A stretch of 7,639 nt of DNA from Prevotella sp. (GTDB lineage Bacteria > Bacteroidota > Bacteroidia > Bacteroidales > Dysgonomonadaceae), in NCBI GenBank assembly GCA_031260865.1, contig JAISKQ010000164.1:1-7639 (forward strand). Direction: 5' to 3'. A model generated the notes under the pieces. That model was not told the DNA's origin. It saw only the letters and a program-made list of their open reading frames with translations, and searched no databases. Numbering within the stretch: the first letter of the stretch is position 1; each line of letters starts with the position of its first letter. This document shows positions 1-6,100 of the stretch, piece by piece. Made by a program: the position numbers and the translations under genes.

Positions 1-350
1 ACGGCATGTATAAAGTGGTTACCTCCAATAGCCAAACAGTCGCCATCACCGGTGGCCAACCACACCGACAATTCCGGTTTCGCGGTTTTAACACCTGTTG
101 CTATTGCGGCTCCACGACCATGAATCGTATGGAAGCCATACGTATTCATATAATACGGCAAACGTGATGAACAACCGATACCTGATATAACAGCCGTCTG
201 ATAGGGTTCTATGCCCAATTCGGACATTGCCTTGTGTAAACAGTTGAGAAGAGCATGGTCTCCACATCCGGGACACCAACGTACATACTGATCGCTCTTA
301 TAATCTTTCGCCTGATGAGATGAGGCTATTTTTGAATTTGTATCTATCAT
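1..350 (-). CDS. korB: 2-oxoglutarate:ferredoxin oxidoreductase, beta subunit (partial, N-terminal 116 residues)
   Basis: This is the thiamine-diphosphate and Fe-S subunit of 2-oxoglutarate:ferredoxin oxidoreductase, a cytoplasmic enzyme that converts 2-oxoglutarate and CoA to succinyl-CoA and CO2 while reducing ferredoxin. Translating the minus strand from the ATG at 350 gives an open frame to the window edge; the 3' part lies outside. Visible motifs are WCPGCG (residues 25-30, cluster cysteines 26 and 29), GIGCSSR (57-63, with Cys60), HGRG (77-80) and the ThDP/Mg motif GDGD...GGNH (101-112). These fit the KorB family better than the pyruvate enzyme because the partner is a KorA-type gamma-alpha fusion. 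It starts 4 bp after the korA stop, so the two are surely one operon. A 2-oxoacid enzyme of slightly different substrate range (for example a 2-ketoisovalerate type) cannot be excluded. Confidence 0.93.
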   Translation of the reverse strand, partial: MIDTNSKIASSHQAKDYKSDQYVRWCPGCGDHALLNCLHKAMSELGIEPYQTAVISGIGCSSRLPYYMNTYGFHTIHGRGAAIATGVKTAKPELSVWLATGDGDCLAIGGNHFIHA

Positions 351-354
351 GATT

Positions 355-2202
355 TTACTCTCCTAATTTCTTTGTGAATGCTTCTACTAACTCGGATACG
401 GCAAAAGGCTGTCCTTCAACCTTATTGTAACTGGAAACTTGCAATCCCGGTATTTTTCCCATTAAATAACCGGCTAATTGTCCGTTGTTAAGTTCCGCCA
501 CAATTACTTTCTTAAACTTACGGAGCAAAGTGTCCGCGTTTTTCGGTAATGGACTGATAAAGCGGAAATGCGCCAATGCTACTTTCTGACCTTCCGCATT
601 CATTTTTTCAACGGCTTCGCGAAGATGTCCGTAAGTACCACCCCATCCTACAACAAGCAAATCAGCGTCTTCTCTTCCGATTAATTCCAATTGAGGAATC
701 ACATCTGCTACTTTGTCCACCTTAGTTTGACGTATAACAGTCATTTTGCGGTGATTATCGGCATCTGTAGAGATAGCTCCGGTGTTAATATCTTTTTCTA
801 ATCCGCCAATACGATGCGTATAACCTTCAAGTCCGGCGGCAGCCCAATAACGAGCCATCGTTTCTTCGTCACGCAAAGCGCTACGCCATTCATTTCCTTT
901 ATATTGTGAAACATCGTGAGGAACAATGGCGGGATATTTATCTAAATCGGGAATACGCCAAGCCGACGAGCCATTCGCTATATATCCGTCGGTCAACAAT
1001 ATAACCGGCGTAATATGTTCCAACGCTATTTTTGACGCCCAATATGCCATATCAAAACAATCTGTCGGACTGGCGGCGGCCAACACGACAATAGGGCTTT
1101 CGCCATTACGTCCGTACAAGGCCTGGCGAAGGTCGGTTTGCTCTGTTTTAGTCGGTAAACCGGTGGATGGTCCTCCGCGCTGAACATCTATAACCACAAG
1201 AGGCAACTCCGCCATCACAGCTAAACCGATAGCTTCGCTTTTGAGGGCTAATCCCGGTCCGGATGTTGATGTAGCGGCTAAATGTCCTGCAAAACTTGCG
1301 CCTATCGCTGTACATACGCCTGCGATTTCATCTTCCACCTGAATAGCTTTTACGCCTAATTGCTTAAATTTCACCAGTTCCTGTAATATATCAGTAGCCG
1401 GTGTAATCGGGTAAGAGCCTAAGAATAAAGGTTTCCCTGAATTTTCAGAAGCGGCTATCAAACCGTAAGCGGCTGCTTTATTACCGTTAACATCCACATA
1501 AAAGCCTTTTTCAACATTCACGGTTTCCACCCGGTAAGATGATATAGACATATCTGTATTATGACCATAGTTAAAGCCATCTGCCAATACTTTCAGATTC
1601 GCTTCCACTAAAAGGGGTTTCTTGGCGAACTTGGCGGAAAGCATGTGGTTAGCAACATCAAGAGGTCGATTAAACAACCAGCATACAAGTCCCAAAGCAA
1701 ACATGTTTTTACTACGGACACGGGACTTCATATCCATATTCATTCCTTCCAAACTTGCTTTAGTCAAAGAAGTTATTGGAACTGATATTATTTGTTGAGT
1801 GGTAAGCCCTAATTCTTTGAAAGGTTCTTCTGTGGAGAACAAAGCCTTTTCCAAGTCTTTTTTTTCAAAGGAATCTGTATCAATAATAATAACGGAATCA
1901 TCCTTCAGATGATTGGCGTTCACTTTCAACGCCGCGGGATTCATTGCGACCAATACATCAGGCACATCACCTGAGTTGTATATTTGGTTACCCAAATGTA
2001 CCTGAAAACCCGAAACGCCCGAAAGAGTACCTTGCGGGGCACGAATTTCAGCCGGAAAATCAGGGAATGTTGAAATTTGATTCCCGAAAATCGCGGAAAG
2101 GTTAGAAAAGATGGTTCCCGTCAATTGCATACCATCGCCGGAATCACCGGAAAAACGTACGACTATGTCTTTTACGTCTTTAATTTTTACTGTGTTTTGC
2201 AT
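355..2202 (-). CDS. korA: 2-oxoglutarate:ferredoxin oxidoreductase, fused gamma-alpha subunit
   Basis: This 615-residue subunit pairs with KorB to form the cytoplasmic 2-oxoglutarate:ferredoxin oxidoreductase, which links the oxidative or reductive TCA branch to ferredoxin. Residues about 13-205 form the gamma domain, opening with the family signature [14 protein letters not shown] (17-29 region). The alpha part follows: the ThDP pyrimidine-domain motif SYPITPATD (263-271), the VEDEIAG segment with its Glu (289-295), the TSTSGPG stretch (311-317) and [11 protein letters not shown] (341-351). The C-terminal transketolase-C-like domain covers about 511-615, with VVGWGGTYG (517-525) and HFRFISPLP (545-553). 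The length is normal for the Bacteroidetes fusion form and no frameshift or missing motif is seen. The ATG at 2202 puts the gamma signature at the usual distance from the N terminus; there is no clear Shine-Dalgarno site, only an A-rich leader. It is the first gene after a long intergenic region and is followed by korB. Confidence 0.96.
   Translation of the reverse strand: MQNTVKIKDVKDIVVRFSGDSGDGMQLTGTIFSNLSAIFGNQISTFPDFPAEIRAPQGTLSGVSGFQVHLGNQIYNSGDVPDVLVAMNPAALKVNANHLKDDSVIIIDTDSFEKKDLEKALFSTEEPFKELGLTTQQIISVPITSLTKASLEGMNMDMKSRVRSKNMFALGLVCWLFNRPLDVANHMLSAKFAKKPLLVEANLKVLADGFNYGHNTDMSISSYRVETVNVEKGFYVDVNGNKAAAYGLIAASENSGKPLFLGSYPITPATDILQELVKFKQLGVKAIQVEDEIAGVCTAIGASFAGHLAATSTSGPGLALKSEAIGLAVMAELPLVVIDVQRGGPSTGLPTKTEQTDLRQALYGRNGESPIVVLAAASPTDCFDMAYWASKIALEHITPVILLTDGYIANGSSAWRIPDLDKYPAIVPHDVSQYKGNEWRSALRDEETMARYWAAAGLEGYTHRIGGLEKDINTGAISTDADNHRKMTVIRQTKVDKVADVIPQLELIGREDADLLVVGWGGTYGHLREAVEKMNAEGQKVALAHFRFISPLPKNADTLLRKFKKVIVAELNNGQLAGYLMGKIPGLQVSSYNKVEGQPFAVSELVEAFTKKLGE
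358..364 (-). promoter_or_regulatory. Shine-Dalgarno-like site for korB inside the end of korA
   Basis: On the minus strand AGGAGAG is read at 364-358, with the AGGAG core 9 nt before the korB ATG. It is formed by the last sense codons of korA (Leu-Gly-Glu) just before the korA stop. The placement supports the chosen korB start and suggests translational coupling. It stands out because the other starts in the window (korA and the large activase) have no comparable purine-rich site, as is usual in Bacteroidetes. Confidence 0.6.
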
Positions 2203-2270
2203 TATTTCTTTTATAAAACAAATTGTTTTTTTTAATCCTTAGACAAAGGAAAAAAGTATTAATGAATTAT

Positions 2271-2319
2271 CAAATTTATTTTTACAAAAATATCAAAATA
2301 ATACCGTTCATCCAACAAA
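2271..2319 (-). promoter_or_regulatory. Candidate Bacteroidetes-type promoter for korAB
   Basis: On the minus strand two sequences match the -7 consensus TAnnTTTG of Bacteroidetes: TAAATTTG at 2278-2271 and TATTTTTG at 2292-2285. TTTG words that could act as the -33 box lie at 2297-2294 (15 nt before the first) and 2319-2316 (23 nt before the second); the expected spacing is about 19-21 nt, so neither pair is ideal. Either would give a leader of roughly 60-80 nt before the korA ATG. The surrounding DNA is very AT-rich, so chance matches are possible. Confidence 0.35.
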
Positions 2320-2453
2320 TTCCCTTAGAATATAATAGATAATCACGCTGTAATCAAAGCAAAATGCAATTATATTACATTTTAACAGCCATCCATCCAA
2401 AATTCTCTCTTTTCGGTCTACAGCTGTTAGCTATTAGCTTTCGTCGCTTTGCG

Positions 2454-2515
2454 AAACTCCCCTTGAGGGTTAGGACAATATCCCCGCTTCGCGATAACCT
2501 CCCTTTGGGGAAGTT
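2454..2515. repeat. Imperfect inverted repeat with CCCC/GGGG arms
   Basis: The arms AACTCCCCTTGAGGG (near 2454-2469) and CCCTTTGGGGAAGTT (2501-2515) are inverted copies of each other at about 11 of 15 positions. Between them lies CGCTTCGCG (2485-2493), itself a CGC/GCG mini-palindrome. A second small pairing, CCTCC (2498-2502) with GGAGG (2516-2520), is followed by GGCTTTTGTT on the plus strand, which resembles a weak terminator, but no plus-strand gene precedes it. Strings of this kind (CTCCCTTTGGGGAAGTTGG) look like the dispersed intergenic repeats of many Bacteroidetes genomes; that identity is from general knowledge, not shown here. Confidence 0.45.
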
Positions 2516-2532
2516 GGAGGGGCTTTTGTTAA

Positions 2533-2558
2533 AAAAAGGTGACAAAAGTAACAGTTTT
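2533..2558. repeat. 26-bp direct repeat, copy 1
   Basis: This copy is identical over 26 bp to the one at 2632-2657, exactly 99 bp away. The core is GTGACAAAAGTAACAG, preceded by AAAAAG and followed by TTTT. The core is itself nearly palindromic (GTGAC-AAAA-GTAAC, four of five pairs), which is a shape seen in protein-binding sites. The copies bracket the inverted repeat at 2562-2615. The function is unknown. Confidence 0.8.
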
Positions 2559-2561
2559 TTA

Positions 2562-2615
2562 GTTTACGAGAGTTCAAGAATTCAAGTTTACTAGCATGAT
2601 AGAACTCTTGTAAAC
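2562..2615 (+). repeat. 14-bp inverted repeat (hairpin) between the direct repeats
   Basis: GTTTACGAGAGTTC (2562-2575) and GAACTCTTGTAAAC (2602-2615) are inverted copies at 13 of 14 positions. In a plus-strand transcript the one mismatch would be a G-U pair, so all 14 pairs could form around a 26-nt loop; in a minus-strand transcript it would be a C-A mismatch. The arm nearest 2615 contains the CTTGTAAAC word that is also the unit of the heptanucleotide arrays further right, so the hairpin may be two array fragments in opposite orientation. It is not followed by a T-run, so a terminator role is unlikely. Confidence 0.65.
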
Positions 2616-2631
2616 AATAAATAGCTAATTG

Positions 2632-2657
2632 AAAAAGGTGACAAAAGTAACAGTTTT
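2632..2657. repeat. 26-bp direct repeat, copy 2
   Basis: This is the second exact copy of the 26-bp unit at 2533-2558, with the same core GTGACAAAAGTAACAG. It ends just before TCGTCGCTTCGCG (2664-2676), a word also found at 12 of 13 positions at 2441-2453, which adds to the impression of shuffled repeat modules. Confidence 0.8.
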
Positions 2658-2689
2658 CAGTTGTCGTCGCTTCGCGCCATTCTTCTTTT

Positions 2690-2742
2690 TCGTAACTCGT
2701 AACTATTCTTGCAACTTATCACTCAAAACTCAAAACTTTAAA
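2690..2742. repeat. Short degenerate heptanucleotide array
   Basis: Consecutive 7-nt units beginning with CT can be read: CTCGTAA (2696-2702), a 5-nt gap CTATT, then CTTGCAA, CTTATCA, CTCAAAA, CTCAAAA and CTTTAAA (2708-2742). The same CTYNNAA pattern and period occur in the longer array at 3049-3178. The word GCGCCATTCTT (2674-2684) lies just before it. Confidence 0.6.
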
Positions 2743-2896
2743 TTCATATATAAGACAATTTTGTAAAAAAGAGATGACGGTTTTTAGCCGTTTATTGAGA
2801 TTAATTTACGTTATAAAAAGTTAAAATATTTTTACTGAGATATAATCTTATCTTCGAGAAAAGTGGACACACTGCATATACAATATTGTGCAAAAA

Positions 2897-2975
2897 CGTC
2901 CCGCAAGATCGGCTCCACCTACGGTTATGCACATTTTATCCCTGCGGAACATCGGGGAAAAGGCGCGCGCCACGT
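2897..2975. repeat. GC-richer patch with imperfect inverted repeats, possible decayed element
   Basis: This stretch is clearly richer in G and C than the AT-rich DNA on both sides. GTCCCGCAAG (2898-2907) and CCTGCGGAAC (2941-2950) are inverted copies at 8 of 10 positions, and GGCGCGCGCC (2962-2971) is a perfect palindrome. ACAATATTGT (2880-2889), another perfect palindrome, lies just left of it. No transposase reading frame or target-site duplication is seen. It could be the remnant of an insertion or a dispersed palindromic repeat; the sequence alone does not decide. Confidence 0.4.
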
Positions 2976-3048
2976 ATCTATTAATCCCGTTAATAAGTAC
3001 TTTGCGCCATTCTTAATTGGCTACGCCGAACGTTGTTTACTGATTCTT

Positions 3049-3178
3049 CTTGTAAACTTGCACGCTTGTAAACTCAAAACTTGTAAACTTGTAACTTGTA
3101 ACTTGTAACTTGTAACTACTTAAAACTTATTACTTAAAACTTATTACTCAAAACTTCAAACTCTTCTTCTTGTAACTC
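3049..3178. repeat. Heptanucleotide tandem array running up to the activase stop codon
   Basis: Four perfect tandem CTTGTAA units occupy 3088-3115. They are preceded by 8-nt variants CTTGTAAA (3049, 3065, 3080) and followed by related units: CTTAAAA and CTTATTA twice in alternation (3119-3146; equivalently a 14-bp unit at 3118-3131 and 3132-3145), CTCAAAA, CTTCAAA, and a last CTTGTAA at 3169-3175. The array abuts the activase stop codon (3179-3181), so it forms the 3' untranslated region of that mRNA. No hairpin terminator is visible in it. Confidence 0.85.
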
Positions 3179-6100
3179 TTATATCATAAAATGGAGGCGG
3201 TTTTGCAGGTTTACCTCAGCGATACCGCCGTCAATATCCAAGTATAGGATATTCATGTTCGGATATATTTCTTTTATCCGCTTTTCCACGCCCTTTGCCA
3301 CAATATGGTTAGCTATACAGCCAAACGGTTGCAGGCAAACCACTTTGTTCACGCCTTTGCGGGCGTAATGGGCAATCTCTCCCGGAATCAGCCAGCCTTC
3401 GCCAAACTGATTAGACAGGTTTAAGACCTCCGACGCGGCTTCCGCCTTGGCATAGATAGATTCCGACGGTTCGTAGAACTTAAACTTGCTGAGTATCCTT
3501 TCCGATTTTCTCACTTTGCCATTGATATACCACCAAATCAGCGGTTTCAACGTTTTAGAGAAAATCGTTTCTTCATCCAGTCCGTTCGCCACATTGACCT
3601 TGCTATTCACAAAGAACTGCATCAGAAAGTCGAGCAGTGGCGGAGTGGATACCTCTACATTCCGTGAACGGAGCCATTCGGTGATATTGGACTGGGCGTA
3701 ATTGTTATACTTAACAAATATTTCGCCGATAAGTCCCACCTTGGAATAGTCCTTGTCAAAAATAGGGACATTATTAAAGTCTTCGACTGCTTCTTTCAGC
3801 AACCGGAATAATGTGCGCGCATCCTTTGCCCGTATAGCGTCTATCCCTCGTTCGATGTAGAAATCGAACACTTCCTGCGAAGTTCCCGCTTTCTGCTCGC
3901 GGACAGAAATAGCGCTGTGCATCTGTTGCAGTCCATCGCCATACAGCACAATCGGGATAGCCAGCTTTGCCAACTTTTTCCACTCAAGGGTAAATTCGCT
4001 CTCGTCATTTTGATAAGTATTGCCCGACGTGAGCGCGATTACCGGAATATCATTGAAGCCGGCGTTCTGCAATCCTTTTTTAATCTGAGCTATATAGTTG
4101 GTCGCACGGCATTGCCCGCCTGTTTGCGTAATCGCCAAAACAATATCTTGCACATCATAGTTTCCGGACTGCAACGCGTTGATAATATCTCCCAATACAA
4201 GGGTGGACGGATAGCAAACCTCATTATTACCATACATCAACCCCAAATCGGCGGATATTTTGTTCGACTTAGGCAGGTTTTGCACTTTCAGCCCCAACAG
4301 TTCGCCGATAGCCGGCGCAAACGGAGAAATAAAGTCGCAGAGCCAAGGCAATAGAATCGTTTTCTTCAGATCCGTTTCTTTTTTGTATGGAACGGAATAG
4401 CCCTTATATTGATTCGCCGAAACGGTATCGTATGATTTCACAGCCTTCAACGACTCTACCAAGGAGCGCAAGCGCAAACGGATAGAACCCGGACTGGCTA
4501 TTTCATCAATGCGAAGCACGGTTATATTTTTCCCCACAGCCTTCAGTATATCATGCGTTTCGTCCATGAAGAAAGAATCCGGTCCGCAACCAAACGAATT
4601 GAGCTGTATCAATTGTATATTCTGAGGCAATTTGGCGACCTCCATAGCGGCTTGCACCACACGGTTTGGGTACGACCACTGCGATACGATATTCAGTTTG
4701 CCAAAACCATGGCTTTCGGGTTTGCGGAAAACATCATCAGTCAGCACGGTTACACCGAGGTCTGAAAGAATCTGCCCAACTTTCTGGTGAATCAGCGGGT
4801 CGGTATGATAGGGACGACCTGCAACCACAAAGGTAAGTTCGCCCGTTTCCTCAGCCCTGTCCAACAGCTCTTTCTGAAAATTATAAAGGTCTTGTTTCAA
4901 TCCCTCTTTAACAGCCAGCGCTTTTTGGAAAGCCTTATCGAATACGCTCTTGGAAACGCCGAGTCCGGCTAAATAATTGAAGCAGCCTTTTAGCAACGCT
5001 TTATTGCTACTGAATGTGATCACAGGCTCGTCAAACGGAATATTATGCCTGCCCGACGGATCTATCGAACTTTGTATGACATCGGGATAACCGCTGACTA
5101 CCGGACAGTTAAACGAATTGGAGGATTGTCCGAATTCTTTTTCTTCTTTCGGTACTATCGGATAAAAAATTCGATCTACCTTTTGTTCGATAAGGGTAAG
5201 TATATGCCCGTGCACTAATTTCGCCGGAAAACAGATATTATCCGACATGACTCCGCCCACACCTTTTTGATAGAGGGGGAAAGTGGATTCGGGCGATAGC
5301 CGCACGTTGAATCCGCATTCCGACAATAATGTATGCCAAAACGGATAATTATCGAACATATTCAATACGCGGGGGATACCAATCGTTTTACCACGTTCTA
5401 TGTTATCCGCGTTAACAGGGCGGGCAAAGAGTATTTCATTCTTCCTGTCAAAAGCGTTATAACCTTGTTTCCGCTCGCCATTCTTATTGTAGAATACCTT
5501 TTCGCACTTGTTTCCGGCATAACTGATATTCCCGTTGTTAAATTTGAAACGAAGGACGGAACATAAGTTTGTACAACCTTTGCACGTTAGTTCTTTAGAC
5601 TCGATGGAATTGACGTCAAACAGCGCGTCTCTACCCTGAAAGTCGGTTTCTTTTCCGTCCTTTTTCCACAAGCGCCGGGCATATAACGCGGCGCCCAACG
5701 CGCCCATCAATTCGGGGTGATCCGTAGAACTGACTGTTTTACCCGACAATATTTCCAACGCGCGGTAAACAGCATCGTTTCGGAATGTTCCTCCCTGTAC
5801 TACGATATGGTCGCCCAACAGGTTCAGGTTAGATATTTTGAGTACTTTGAATAAGCAGTTTTTCACAACAGAATAAGCCAATCCTGCCGCGATATCGTCA
5901 TTCCCGGCATTTTCCCTTAAAGACTGCTTTACCTTAGAGTTCATAAACACGGTGCAACGTGAGCCTAAATCGCTGGGGTACTTTGCCAAACAGGCAGCGC
6001 GGGCGAAATCGGATAATTGCATGTTCATCGTTGAGGCAAAATTCTGCAAGAAAGAGCCGCAGCCGGCTGAACAAGATTCATTCAGTTCGATGTTTGAAAT

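Larger units (their letters stand above)
2203..3178. other. 976-bp gene-free interval dominated by repeats
   Basis: No credible gene was found between the activase stop and the korA start. The open frames here (for example 2364-2594 and 2863-3108 on the plus strand) translate to low-complexity peptides without recognisable domains and are explained by repeated DNA. From left to right it holds the korA promoter region, an imperfect inverted repeat (2454-2515), a 26-bp direct repeat pair (2533-2558 and 2632-2657) around a 14-bp inverted repeat, a short heptanucleotide array (2690-2742), a plain AT-rich stretch (about 2743-2860), a GC-richer patch with short palindromes (about 2897-2975) and a long heptanucleotide array (3049-3178). 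No tRNA, rRNA or clear rho-independent terminator was seen. Confidence 0.75.

Noticed and set aside
88..279. 63-codon minus-strand open frame
   Set aside because: It overlaps korB in another frame; the korB frame carries the WCPGCG and GDGD motifs.
2364..2594. 76-codon plus-strand open frame in the intergenic region
   Set aside because: It runs across the CCCC/GGGG inverted repeat and one copy of the 26-bp direct repeat; the peptide has no domain, so the frame is explained by repeats.
2533..2657. CRISPR-like spacing of the 26-bp repeats
   Set aside because: There are only two copies, the 73-bp interval is too long for a spacer and contains an inverted repeat, and no cas gene is present.
2771..2793. 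ACGG/CCGT hairpin followed on the minus strand by a T-run, as a terminator for the activase
   Set aside because: The stem is only 4 bp, the T-run is separated from it by several bases, and it lies almost 400 nt past the stop codon.
2862..2880. GTGGACAC word as the terminal inverted repeat of an insertion sequence
   Set aside because: No matching inverted copy, target duplication or transposase fragment was found nearby.
2863..3108. 81-codon plus-strand open frame in the intergenic region
   Set aside because: Its C-terminal part is a translation of the heptanucleotide array (LHACKLKTCKLVTCNL) and it has no recognisable domain or start signal.
3917..4354. 145-codon plus-strand open frame opposite the activase
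   Set aside because: It lies fully antisense to a well-supported domain-bearing gene, and its translation shows no domain or plausible start context; it is a codon-bias shadow.
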